A stretch of DNA of 10,111 bases from Elusimicrobia bacterium RBG_16_66_12 (GCA_001800005.1 MGUL01000140.1:1-10111), one strand, 5' to 3'. Positions 1-6,913 are shown, counted from the first letter of the stretch. Made by a program: numbers and translations. Notes: generated by a model not told the origin, from the sequence alone.

Positions 1-985
1 GGGCTGGCGGCTGCCCAAGGTCCTGCGCTGGGCGTACCACTCCCTGACGGATCCGCCGCCTCCTTGGACGCACCCAGCCTCCGTCTGGAAGAAGCGTCTG
101 ATGGACGTCGACCCTCCCGCCTCGCTGAGATCGCCCTGCTGGCGAAGGTTGGAGGCGCGCGACCTGGACGGAGCCTGCGCCTGCGCGCTCGCCGCCGCCC
201 GGGCGGGGGCGCGCACGCCGAAACTCTACGCCGAGACGGTCCTGCTCCTCCTTAAGGGCGAGACGCCCCGCGTCGAGGCCGCGGCCCGGCTGCTGAAAGC
301 GGCGGCCCCGCTCAAGCTCGTCAATTCACGCCTCAGCGAGGCCCAGGCCGCCCTCGCCGGCGCGCAGGGGCGCTCAGCGGAGCGGGAGCGCCTGCTGCGC
401 GAGGCGATCGGCCTCTCGCCGTCCGGAGGCTGGATCTACGCCGACCTTATCGAGGCGCTCCGCGCGCGCGGGCAATACGCCGCCGCCCGCGCCGTCTTCG
501 GGATGTACCGCGCGTCTGGGGCGCTCGACGCCCGGCCGCTGACGGTCATGCAGTCTCTCTGCGTCGAGACGGGCGACGCCGCCTGCGTCGCCGCCCTCGG
601 CGACGAGCTGCTGTCCCTGATCGGCCGGCCGGCGGCCGGCGTGCGCACGGACGCCCCGAAAGCCGACACCATCGCCAACGTGAGGAAGATGGTCGAGTTG
701 ACCCGCGCGAGCGGCGCGACCTTCGTGGCCATGCAGTACCCGCGCCTGGACCCACGCCAGATGGAGAGCATCTATCAGGGCCTAGACGTCCCTGTCGTGT
801 CCAACGTCGACAACTTCGAGGAGGCGCTCGCCCGCGGCCGCTACGACGACTACTTCATCGACCGTTTCCGCGGCTATTGGGGCCATGCGACTCAGGCAGG
901 CAATCGTCTCATCGCGGAGCGTCTGGCCGACGAGCTGATCTCGCGCGGCTTGATCGCGCCGCGAAGCTCTCCGGCCGGGAAGTAG
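1..985 (+). CDS. SGNH/GDSL hydrolase-like protein with helical repeats, C-terminal part (5' end outside window)
   Basis: The frame is open from base 2, so the start lies upstream; 327 residues are visible, ending at TAG 983-985. An internal ATG at 101 is possible, but the 33 codons before it read as ordinary protein (GWRLPKVLRWAYHSL), so I treat the gene as truncated by the window. Visible residues about 45-190 are Ala/Leu/Arg-rich helices resembling TPR units (for example LLREAIGLSPSGGWIYADLI). The last 100 residues look like the end of an SGNH hydrolase fold: a helix plus strand ending in TFVAMQYPR, then a closing block with GYWGHATQAGNRLIAERLA, where the His would be the catalytic base of block V. 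The residue expected to be Asp in a DxxH block is Tyr here. The family hydrolyses or transfers esters, often on extracellular polysaccharide, but no substrate can be named. The nucleophile region is outside the window. Confidence 0.7.
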   Translation, partial: GWRLPKVLRWAYHSLTDPPPPWTHPASVWKKRLMDVDPPASLRSPCWRRLEARDLDGACACALAAARAGARTPKLYAETVLLLLKGETPRVEAAARLLKAAAPLKLVNSRLSEAQAALAGAQGRSAERERLLREAIGLSPSGGWIYADLIEALRARGQYAAARAVFGMYRASGALDARPLTVMQSLCVETGDAACVAALGDELLSLIGRPAAGVRTDAPKADTIANVRKMVELTRASGATFVAMQYPRLDPRQMESIYQGLDVPVVSNVDNFEEALARGRYDDYFIDRFRGYWGHATQAGNRLIAERLADELISRGLIAPRSSPAGK

Positions 986-999
986 GGCGCCTTTCGAGT

Positions 1000-1191
1000 C
1001 TAGTGCCGGACCTCGGTGTAGCGCACGAGAGCCTCGTGCCGGGATTCGCAGCCGCGCAGGACGCAGCCGGCGATGGTCAGAAGCAGGAAGCCGAGCCCCG
1101 AGAAGACGGCCACGAAGAGGAACCCGTCCCCGGAGCCTCCCGTCACGGCGAATCCGTTTCCCATCCCGGCGGCGGAGATCATGATGTTCAT
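1000..1191 (-). CDS. possible small single-span membrane protein
   Basis: A 63-residue frame ending 14 bp from the convergent SGNH gene. It has a Gly-rich polar start, one hydrophobic segment at about residues 24-46 (FLFVAVFSGLGFLLLTIAGC), then a short Arg/Glu/His tail, the profile of a small one-helix membrane protein. It begins 35 bp after the RNase R stop on the same strand and could be the last gene of that operon. The hexamer TAACCT ends 7 nt before the first ATG, like other starts in this window. A GAGG also lies 9 nt before a second in-frame ATG (1180-1182), so either start is possible. I recognise no family. The alternative is that this is spacer DNA with a chance frame; the coherent hydrophobic segment is the main argument for a gene. 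Confidence 0.4.
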   Translation of the reverse strand: MNIMISAAGMGNGFAVTGGSGDGFLFVAVFSGLGFLLLTIAGCVLRGCESRHEALVRYTEVRH

Positions 1192-1204
1192 CCTCAGGAG
1201 GTTA
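1192..1204 (-). promoter_or_regulatory. possible -10 hexamer (TAACCT) before the small membrane protein
   Basis: On the minus strand, TAACCT (1204-1199) is followed by 7 nt and then ATG. This spacing would start transcription at or beside the start codon. The stretch also holds GAGG, so a Shine-Dalgarno reading for the second ATG is equally possible. Confidence 0.3.
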
Positions 1205-1226
1205 GCCGGGCCGCGTTACGGCCGTA

Positions 1227-3149
1227 TTACGAACGGCGCCGTCGGGAGCGGGAGCGGTAGGGCGACGAGACCCGGACCTGGCCGGGGACGGCGTCGCGCA
1301 CGGCGCCGAACTCGAGACGCCCCGTGACCGCGTCCACGGAGAGGAGCTTCACCTTGACCAGCGAGCCCAGCGGCGCGCTGGCCCCGCGCAGGAGGCCCAC
1401 CGAGCCCGACTCGGGCAAGGCCACGAAGAGGCCGGCGGAGGTCGCGTTGACCACCACACCCTGGAACTCGTCGCCGACGCGCCGGTCCAGCAGCTGCGCG
1501 CGCGCCAGGTCCACCGCCTTGCGTTCGGCGTCCTGCGCGGCGCGCTCGCGTTCGGAGCACTTGAGCGCCAGGGCCTCGGGGTCGACGCCGTTCGAGTGCT
1601 CGCGCGGCTTGCCGTGGAACAGCCCCTTCAGCGCCCGGTGCACGAACAGGTCCGGGTAGCGGCGGATGGGCGAGGTGAAGTGGCAGTAGTCCTTGGAGGC
1701 CAGGCCGAAGTGCCCCCCAGGCTCCGACGAATAGCGCGCGAGCTTCAGGCTGCGCACGACCTGGATCTGAGCGGTCTCCTCGAAGGGATGTCCCGCCGCG
1801 GCCTTGAGCAGGCTCTGCAGCCCCTGGACCGGATGCGCGACCAGAGAGGTCTTCGAACGGATGCCGAGCTTGCCCAACTCTTCCTGCAGGTCGGAGAGCT
1901 TCTTGGGGTCGGGATCCTCGTGGATGCGGCGCAGGAAGGGGCTGCGCGCCTTCGACAGCGCGCGGGCCACGGCCTCGTTGGCCGCCAGCATGAACTCCTC
2001 GATCAGGCGGTGGCTGTCCAGGCGCGCGCGCTTGACCACCTCGATGGGCCGGCCCTCGGGGTCCGTCTTGACCTGATACTCGGGCACGCCCAGGTCGAGA
2101 GCGCCCCGCCGCATGCGCTCCGCGGTCAAGGCCTTCGCCAGCGGGCCCATGCGCAGCAGCGACTCGCGCACCTCGGGAAGGACGCGCTCGACGGGCTTGC
2201 CGTCCAGCACGTCCTGGACCTCCTCGTAGGTGAAACGGCGCCAGGAGCGGATGACGGTCTCCTCCACCTTCGAGCCGTGGACCTGTCCCCGCGCGTCGAG
2301 CTCGACCCAGCAGGTCAGGGTCAGCCGCGCGACCTCGGGGCGCAGGGAGCAGAGGTCGTCGGAGAGCTTCGGGGGCAGCATCGGGATCACGCGCCCGGGC
2401 AGGTACACGCTGGTGCCGCGGCGCACGGCCTCGGCGTCGAGCGGGGTGTCGCGGCGCACGTAGTGCGCGACGTCGGCGATGTGCACGCCCAGGCGGAGGC
2501 GCCCGTTCTCCAAGACTTCGAGCGAGACCGCATCGTCGAAGTCCTTGGCGTCTTCGCCGTCGATGGTGAACAGCGGCAGGCCGAACAGGTCGGGGCGTCC
2601 CTCCCAGGCGTCGGGCTCCACCTCGCGGGGCAGCGCGTCGGCCTCCGCCAGCGCGTCGTCGGGGAACACGGTCGGCAACTCGCGCGTCGCCAGGATCGCG
2701 CACACGCGCGTCTTGGGGTCGGCGGGGGGCCCCAGGACCTCGGTCACGGTCCCGCCGGGCCCGCGCTCCTCGGTGGGCCAGCGCTCGATGCGCAGGCTGG
2801 CGAGGTGGCCTTCGACGGGCGCCGCGCCCTTGGCGCAGGCGATGACCTGCGCGGCCGACGACTCGTCGCCGCCCTCGGGGACCAGGGCCCAGAACTTGCC
2901 GGCCTTGCGCAGGATCCCGACCAAAGTGGTCCGGCCGCGGCTGACGACGCGCACGATCTCGCCGAAGCGGCGCTCCCCCTTCGAGCCGGTGATCTTCGCC
3001 TGGACGCGGTCGCCTTCCATGGCCAGGCGCAGGCTGGGGCCGCGCAGATACACGTCGGGACGGCCCGGCGCCTCGGAGATCAGGAAGCCGAAATGCCCAT
3101 GGAGCTGGACCGCTCCCTCGACAAGATTCTCGCCGCGGCGCTGGCTCAC
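1227..3149 (-). CDS. rnr: ribonuclease R (RNB family 3'-5' exoribonuclease)
   Basis: A 640-residue RNase II/R family protein, which processively degrades structured RNA from the 3' end in the cytoplasm. Domains in order: a cold-shock-like OB domain at about 10-55 (GHFGFLISEAPGRPDVYL, then MEGDRVQAKI), a second OB-like region at about 70-140, the RNB catalytic domain at about 180-510, and an S1 domain at about 557-617 (VGDEFQGVVVNATSAGLFV). The metal-binding motif TIDGEDAKDFDDAV supplies D197, D203, D205 and D206, and the RNB signature TSPIRRYPDLFVHR is at 492-505. It lacks the N-terminal helix-turn-helix extension of enterobacterial RNase R and is shorter than that form. The tail is short and very basic (RSRSRRRRS). 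The start is GTG at 3149-3147, overlapping the TGA of the upstream PLD gene as GTGA, which implies coupled translation. RNase II is the alternative name; the compact S1 plus basic tail favours RNase R. Confidence 0.95.
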   Translation of the reverse strand: MSQRRGENLVEGAVQLHGHFGFLISEAPGRPDVYLRGPSLRLAMEGDRVQAKITGSKGERRFGEIVRVVSRGRTTLVGILRKAGKFWALVPEGGDESSAAQVIACAKGAAPVEGHLASLRIERWPTEERGPGGTVTEVLGPPADPKTRVCAILATRELPTVFPDDALAEADALPREVEPDAWEGRPDLFGLPLFTIDGEDAKDFDDAVSLEVLENGRLRLGVHIADVAHYVRRDTPLDAEAVRRGTSVYLPGRVIPMLPPKLSDDLCSLRPEVARLTLTCWVELDARGQVHGSKVEETVIRSWRRFTYEEVQDVLDGKPVERVLPEVRESLLRMGPLAKALTAERMRRGALDLGVPEYQVKTDPEGRPIEVVKRARLDSHRLIEEFMLAANEAVARALSKARSPFLRRIHEDPDPKKLSDLQEELGKLGIRSKTSLVAHPVQGLQSLLKAAAGHPFEETAQIQVVRSLKLARYSSEPGGHFGLASKDYCHFTSPIRRYPDLFVHRALKGLFHGKPREHSNGVDPEALALKCSERERAAQDAERKAVDLARAQLLDRRVGDEFQGVVVNATSAGLFVALPESGSVGLLRGASAPLGSLVKVKLLSVDAVTGRLEFGAVRDAVPGQVRVSSPYRSRSRRRRS

Positions 3150-4564
3150 TCGATCTGGCCGGCCGGCACGGTGTGGTCGGCGTCCGTCGCGGGGCGCGCG
3201 CGGGCCCAGATGCGTTCGAAGTAGGACCGGTAGCTGGCCGCGTCATCCGGCGCGTCGAGGAATACCGCGTTCTCGTAGTTGTTGCGCTCGCCGTTCGTCG
3301 TCCAGTTGAAGGAGCCGGTCTCCACCAGCTTGGAGTCGAGGACGACGAACTTGTTGTGCATCACGCCGCGGCCCGGGCCCTTCCCGTCGGAGAGGCGCAC
3401 GTCGAAGCCGAGATCGCGCATGTCGGCCATCTCCTTGAGAAACTTGTACTGGTAGCGGTCGAAGACGATGCGGACCTCCAGCCCGCGGTCCTTCGCGCGC
3501 TTGAGGGCCTCGATCAGCGTGGCGTTGGTGAAAGAAAAATTAGCGACCAAGACCTCCAAGCGGGCCGCGTCGATGGCCGAGGCGATGATGACCGCCGTGC
3601 CCTGAGGCGTGAAAGACTCGGCCGGGAGGCCTACTCCATTGAACTCGACGGGCTTCTCTCCGTCTTGAGGGGCGGGCGGCAGGTCCGGGCCGTGCCCGTC
3701 CTCGCCTATGACGACGGCGACGGGTGGGCGGCTGAGGTCGATGGGACGAGCTTGCGACCACATCCACTCCCAATAGTTCTGGTAGGAGGCGACGCGGGCG
3801 GTCTCGCTCAGGAAAAGGGCGTTCTCGTAGTGCTGCACGTCGGCGGCCCGAGCCCAGTTGTAGGAGCCCGTCTCCAGCAGCTCGCCGTCGAAGACCGCGA
3901 ACTTATTGTGCATGATGCCGTGCAGGTCGCCGCCGCGCAGCATCTTCATGTCGAAGCCCTCGTCGATCAAGGCCTGGACCTCGGCCGTACGGCTCTGGCC
4001 CTGCTTCTCGGGGAACACGTGGCTCTGGTCCATCACGATGCGCACGCGCACGCCGCGGGCCTTCGCGCGCTGGAGGGCGGCGTGGATCTCGCGGATGGCC
4101 AGCTCGTAGATGGCGACGTCGAGCGTCTTCTGCGTCGCGTCGATGGCGCGGACAAGGTGCTGGCTGATCTGGGTCTTGTCCGAGTCCATTCGGGTCGGCA
4201 GGCTCTGTCCGTTGAATGCGAGCGCGTCGCCGCGAGGGGCCGGAAGCGGGGTGCTGGGAAACGCCAACTCCGGGCCGGAAAGCGGGGCGCCGTCGGGGGA
4301 TCGAGCCGTCAGCACGGACAACGACACGGCCGCGACCGGGATCGGAGAGGCGTCGACGGGCAGGACGGCGATCGCCAATGATGGAGCGGCGAGGAGCGGC
4401 GCCATCGCCGAGGCGCCCACGGATTGCACGGCGGAGACCGCGGCCGCGGACGGCATCACCGAGAGGGCGGACATCAGCACGGGCCGCACCTGGGCCCGCA
4501 GAGGCATGACCAGAGCGAGGAGCGCCCCGGCAACGAGGCTCAGGCGCGGTCCGCGCGTGTTCAT
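3146..4564 (-). CDS. secreted phospholipase D-like protein with two HKD domains
   Basis: 472 residues. An N-terminal signal peptide (about 1-24: basic MNTRGPR, hydrophobic core, then PLRA) predicts export. Residues 25-115 are a low-complexity Ala/Val/Pro/Ser-rich stretch. Two PLD-like domains follow (about 116-280 and 306-458), each opening with FNG and each with a complete HxKxxxxD motif: HNKFAVFD (H219, K221, D226) followed by GSYNW, and HNKFVVLD (H403, K405, D410) followed by GSFNW. Two intact motifs form one active site through a phosphohistidine intermediate. PLD-like enzymes cut phosphodiester bonds in phospholipids or nucleic acids; nothing visible decides the substrate. The GS(Y/F)NW context resembles PLD-like nucleases and mitochondrial PLD6-like proteins. 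The two domains resemble each other and probably arose by duplication. The gene is first in an apparent operon with RNase R. The start is the ATG just after a TANNNT hexamer, with no Shine-Dalgarno. Confidence 0.88.
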   Translation of the reverse strand: MNTRGPRLSLVAGALLALVMPLRAQVRPVLMSALSVMPSAAAVSAVQSVGASAMAPLLAAPSLAIAVLPVDASPIPVAAVSLSVLTARSPDGAPLSGPELAFPSTPLPAPRGDALAFNGQSLPTRMDSDKTQISQHLVRAIDATQKTLDVAIYELAIREIHAALQRAKARGVRVRIVMDQSHVFPEKQGQSRTAEVQALIDEGFDMKMLRGGDLHGIMHNKFAVFDGELLETGSYNWARAADVQHYENALFLSETARVASYQNYWEWMWSQARPIDLSRPPVAVVIGEDGHGPDLPPAPQDGEKPVEFNGVGLPAESFTPQGTAVIIASAIDAARLEVLVANFSFTNATLIEALKRAKDRGLEVRIVFDRYQYKFLKEMADMRDLGFDVRLSDGKGPGRGVMHNKFVVLDSKLVETGSFNWTTNGERNNYENAVFLDAPDDAASYRSYFERIWARARPATDADHTVPAGQIE

Positions 4565-4576
4565 ACCACGAGTTTA
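4565..4576 (-). promoter_or_regulatory. leaderless-type promoter of the PLD gene (-10 TAAACT)
   Basis: On the minus strand, GGTAAACT (TAAACT at 4576-4571) is followed by exactly 6 nt and then the ATG. A transcript starting about 7 nt after a -10 would begin at the AUG. No purine-rich ribosome site fits in 6 nt. No good -35 is seen 16-18 bp upstream. Confidence 0.5.
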
Positions 4577-4694
4577 CCCGAATGCCGACTCTCCAGCGGG
4601 GCCAAAGGTCCCGAAGGAGCCGTCAGCAAAGGACCCAGTCGTCAACGACCGCGAAGCCCGCGCCGGCGCGAGCATTCGAATCCGACTCATTTGG
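4577..4694. promoter_or_regulatory. divergent intergenic region with two short dyads
   Basis: The core of the 142-bp space between the divergent PLD and DUF4862 genes. It holds GTCGT-CA-ACGAC at 4638-4649 and the perfect 12-bp palindrome CGCGCCGGCGCG at 4659-4670, just upstream of where the -35 of the rightward promoter would lie. Either could bind a dimeric regulator. In GC-rich DNA such palindromes also arise by chance, so this is a candidate only. Confidence 0.25.
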
Positions 4695-4706
4695 TACCAT
4701 CGGCCC
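4695..4706 (+). promoter_or_regulatory. leaderless-type promoter of the DUF4862 gene (extended -10 TGGTACCAT region)
   Basis: TACCAT at 4695-4700 is followed by 6 nt and then the ATG at 4707, with no Shine-Dalgarno. It is preceded by TGG, which matches the TGN of an extended -10; this may compensate for the absence of a recognisable -35. Confidence 0.5.
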
Positions 4707-5621
4707 ATGAAGCCCTTCGTCTCCTCCTACGCGGCCGCCTCCCCCGTCGAGCCGTGGGACCGCGCCGCCGAGGCCGACCTCTTCGCGGGCCTCTCCCGAC
4801 TGGACCTGGCCGGCTTGGAACTGCCGTTCACCGGCCGGCTCCACCGCCATGACGACGAATGGCTCATCGGCCAACTGCGCCCCGAATGGCGCTTCGTGCT
4901 GACTCTGCTTCCCGGCACCATGGATAGGCTCCAGGAAGACAGGGACTTCGGTCTGGCATCGGCCGACAAGGACGGCCGCGCGCGCGCCCTCGACTTCGCG
5001 CAGACCGCCTGTCGCTCCATCGAAGGGCTCCCCGTGGCCGCCGTGGAACTGCATTCCGCCCCCAGACTGGGCGGCACGGGAGCGAAATCCTCTCTCGAAG
5101 CATTCGCCGACTCGCTCTCCCAACTGCGCCGGATGGACTGGGGCGGGGCGGAACTGCTCGTCGAGCACTGCGACGCCGCCGTGCCCGGACAGCCCGCGGA
5201 GAAGGGCTTTCTGAGCCTGGAAGACGAGTGCGCCGCCATCAAGCTCTCCTCGGGCCCGACCCCCATGCGCGTGACGATCAACTGGGCGCGCTCAGCCATC
5301 GAGAAACGCTCCGCGGACGGTCCGCTCGATCACATCCGCCGCGCGAAGCAAGCCGGCCTTCTGGGCGGGCTGTTCTTCTCGGGCTGCACGCGGGAACATG
5401 CCGATTACGGCGCCTGGAAGGATTCGCACGCCCCGTTCTCCGCCTCATGCCCGTCGTCGCTGCTGACCCCGGAGGCCGCCAAGGCCTCCCTCCAAGAGGC
5501 CGGAGAAGTGGACTACCTGGGAGTGAAAATCCAGCCTCTGCCCGTGTCGCTTGGGGCCGGCGAGCGCCTCGCCATGATCCGCGCCGCCTTGGGTGCGATC
5601 AGCGCCTCCGCGGCTTGCTGA
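4707..5621 (+). CDS. DUF4862 family protein (TIM-barrel-like, function unknown)
   Basis: 304 residues from the ATG at 4707. The frame stays open far upstream, but that part is antisense to the PLD gene, and the family pattern begins at this Met. Motifs I associate with DUF4862 from memory: GLELPFTGRLH at 36-46, the LTLLPGTM strand at 65-72, FGLASADKDGR at 81-91, a strand ending in VELHSAPR at 113-120, LVEHCDAAVPGQPAEKGFLS at 151-170 and the late strand GLFFSGC at 221-227. Alternating strands and helices with conserved Glu/His near strand ends suggest a sugar-isomerase-like barrel. The biochemical role is not established, and I do not assign one. There is no signal peptide, so it is cytoplasmic. 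It is divergent from the PLD gene, and its last 23 bp overlap the convergent MazG-like gene. Confidence 0.8.
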   Translation: MKPFVSSYAAASPVEPWDRAAEADLFAGLSRLDLAGLELPFTGRLHRHDDEWLIGQLRPEWRFVLTLLPGTMDRLQEDRDFGLASADKDGRARALDFAQTACRSIEGLPVAAVELHSAPRLGGTGAKSSLEAFADSLSQLRRMDWGGAELLVEHCDAAVPGQPAEKGFLSLEDECAAIKLSSGPTPMRVTINWARSAIEKRSADGPLDHIRRAKQAGLLGGLFFSGCTREHADYGAWKDSHAPFSASCPSSLLTPEAAKASLQEAGEVDYLGVKIQPLPVSLGAGERLAMIRAALGAISASAAC

Positions 5622-5946
5622 TCTTCCCGCGGTTGCGGGCGACCGGGTACTTCAGGCGGTTCTTTTCCATCTTGGAGAGCGCCGCCTCGGTCAGGTCGAT
5701 GCCGAAGCAGTCGGCGATCTTGACGAGATAGACGAAGGTGTCGGCAAGCTCCTCGCCGAGATGCGCGCGCTGGGCGCTCGAGAGGCGCCGGGCCTGGGCG
5801 GGGGTCAGCCACTGGAAGATCTCGACGACCTCGGCCGCCTCCTTGACCATGGCCATGGCCAGGTTCTTGGGGGTGTGGTACTTCCCCCACTTCCGCTCCC
5901 GCGCGAAGCGGGCGATGCTGTCCTTCAGAAGAGCGCGGCGGTCCAT
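5599..5946 (-). CDS. MazG-like nucleotide pyrophosphohydrolase (RS21-C6/dCTPase type)
   Basis: 115 residues, the usual length of the single-domain all-alpha NTP pyrophosphatases. These hydrolyse (d)NTPs to NMP and pyrophosphate and act as house-cleaning enzymes; the RS21-C6 branch prefers dCTP-like substrates. Visible: RKWGKYHTPKNLAMAMVKEA, then EAAEVVEIFQW with metal ligands E36 and E39 (E42 also near), and the second pair in GEELADTFVYLVKIAD (E66, D69), giving the ExxE...ExxD set. The end is NRLKYPVARNRGK, typical of the group, plus a basic tail. The start ATG lies 6 nt after the TAG of the TPR gene, so the two are probably co-transcribed. The 3' end overlaps the convergent DUF4862 gene by 23 bp. 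Substrate preference cannot be read from the sequence. Confidence 0.9.
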   Translation of the reverse strand: MDRRALLKDSIARFARERKWGKYHTPKNLAMAMVKEAAEVVEIFQWLTPAQARRLSSAQRAHLGEELADTFVYLVKIADCFGIDLTEAALSKMEKNRLKYPVARNRGKISKPRRR

Positions 5947-5952
5947 GCCCGG

Positions 5953-6735
5953 CTATGATTCCATTTTCCGGCTGACCTCTTCGAGCATGTCGAGCGCCGC
6001 CGTCGGCGGCGCGCCGCCCATCACCTCGCGCCAGACGACCTCCAGCGCGCCGCGCCGCTTCGCGTCCGTCGGCCACCAAGACATCGCCACCAGCCGCTCG
6101 AGGGCCGGCTTCTGCCAGGGCGCCTCGAGCGGGATCGACTCCAGCAGCGCCTTCGCTTCCTCCTTGCGTCCCACGTCGCACAGCACGCAGCCCAGGAACT
6201 GCTTGGCCTGCCAGTCCTCCGGGTCCAGCTCCACGGCCCGGCGCAGCGCCGCCTCGGCGCCGGCCGTCCGCTTCAGCGCCCATTGGCAGGCCCCGAACCC
6301 GAACCACGCTTCCGCCCAGGACGGGGCGACCTCCGCGGCCTTCTCGTAGAAGGGAAAGGCTTCCCCATACAGATGTCGCGAGTAGAACGCGCGGCCCAGC
6401 CGATACAGGAACCCCGCGTCAGGCCCGGCGCCCTTGGCGGCTTCCACGGCCACGTCCAGCGCCTGACGGAGCATCCCGCGCTCCAGGTACGCCTCGGACA
6501 GGGCCTGCAGGCCCTCGGCCGTGGGGCGCGTCTTGCGCAGCCCTTCTAAAATACCACACGAGACGGCGAAGTCGCCCATGCGCAGGCGCGCCATCGCCGT
6601 TCCCATCAAAAGCTCCGCGTCGCCGGGAAACCTGCGCTCGCCTTCCTCGAAGACCGTCAGCGCTTCCTCCGCCCGACCCGCGTGGAGAAGGCGCAGACCC
6701 CGCTCTTCGTAATCCCCGCTCGATTGGATGGCCAT
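5953..6735 (-). CDS. tetratricopeptide-repeat protein
   Basis: 260 residues with no signal peptide or membrane span, so cytoplasmic. TPR-like helical pairs occur at about 7-37 (GLRLLHAGRAEEALTVFEEG), 40-70, 74-104 (LSEAYLERGMLRQALDVAVE), 108-138 (YRLGRAFYSRHLYGEAFPFY), 142-171 (FGFGACQWALKRTAGAEAAL, ending LDPED) and 175-200. A non-repeat, Trp-rich C-terminal part (PWQKPALERLVAMSWWPTD) follows. TPR proteins serve as protein-protein scaffolds; no partner is visible. The start ATG is supported by a strong AGGAGG 6 nt upstream. It is first in a two-gene unit with the MazG-like enzyme and lies downstream of a structured RNA element with its own promoter, which might control it. Confidence 0.85.
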   Translation of the reverse strand: MAIQSSGDYEERGLRLLHAGRAEEALTVFEEGERRFPGDAELLMGTAMARLRMGDFAVSCGILEGLRKTRPTAEGLQALSEAYLERGMLRQALDVAVEAAKGAGPDAGFLYRLGRAFYSRHLYGEAFPFYEKAAEVAPSWAEAWFGFGACQWALKRTAGAEAALRRAVELDPEDWQAKQFLGCVLCDVGRKEEAKALLESIPLEAPWQKPALERLVAMSWWPTDAKRRGALEVVWREVMGGAPPTAALDMLEEVSRKMES

Positions 6736-6747
6736 GTTCCACCTCCT
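6736..6747 (-). promoter_or_regulatory. strong Shine-Dalgarno site of the TPR gene
   Basis: On the minus strand, AGGAGG (6747-6742) stands 6 nt before the ATG and fixes the start. It contrasts with the leaderless-type starts nearby and implies that the TPR mRNA has a 5' leader. Confidence 0.8.
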
Positions 6748-6785
6748 CGTCGTTGCCTTCTCGGAGGTACCGATCGCCGCGCTTT

Positions 6786-6907
6786 AAAAAAGAGCGGCCC
6801 CGGCCCGCGCGCACAGGGACCAGGGTCAACACTCCAAACGCTTTAGGTCCCGTTAAGGCCGGGGCCAAGTTGATCCTTAAAGTCCCACCGTCAGACGAAC
6901 GTCCGAC
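6786..6907 (-). ncRNA. candidate structured small RNA or leader/attenuator (about 122 nt)
   Basis: A transcript from the promoter at 6914-6943 would start near 6907 and could end in the T6 run at 6791-6786. Reading the minus strand: a 7-bp hairpin GUCGGAC-GUUC-GUCUGAC (one G-U pair) near the 5' end (about 6905-6888); then 5' arm GGCCCCGGCC (6866-6857); inner arm GGGACC (6851-6846); a 24-nt apical loop; inner arm GGTCCC (6821-6816); an internal loop; 3' arm GGCCGGGGCC (6805-6796); then GCTC and T6. The outer stem is a perfect 10 bp followed by a U-tract, like an intrinsic terminator enclosing a second hairpin. CTTTAAGG (6881-6874) could instead pair with CCTAAAG (6847-6841), breaking the inner stem. 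I do not recognise 4.5S, 6S, tmRNA or a named riboswitch. It is either a free-standing RNA or an attenuator for the TPR-MazG operon. Confidence 0.5.
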
Positions 6908-6913
6908 ACTCCC

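Noticed and set aside
1196..1201. AGGAGG on the plus strand
   Set aside because: No start codon at a suitable distance downstream on that strand, so it is not a ribosome site.
1217..1226. 10-bp palindrome TACGGCCGTA just after the RNase R stop, considered as a terminator
   Set aside because: It has no loop of proper size and no T-tract after it on either strand, and 10-bp palindromes are frequent in GC-rich DNA.
1596..3224. Long open frame (542 codons) on the plus strand opposite RNase R
   Set aside because: Its product is low-complexity Gly/Ala/Arg/Leu/His with no domain, and it mirrors the RNase R codons; this is typical antisense openness in GC-rich DNA.
1216..3246. 676-codon minus-strand frame overlapping RNase R in another frame
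   Set aside because: Extreme Arg/Gly/Pro/Ala composition, whereas the overlapping RNase R frame carries clear catalytic motifs.
3173..4381. 402-codon plus-strand frame opposite the PLD gene
   Set aside because: Val/Gly/Ala/Arg-rich shadow with no recognisable domain; the opposite strand has two intact HKD motifs and a signal peptide.
4110..4706. N-terminal extension of the DUF4862 gene
   Set aside because: The frame is open, but the extension is antisense to the PLD gene and low-complexity. Family resemblance begins at the Met at 4707, just after a promoter-like hexamer.
5513..6307. 264-codon minus-strand frame across the MazG/TPR junction
   Set aside because: Runs through two clear genes in another frame and is made of Gly/Arg/Ala low complexity.
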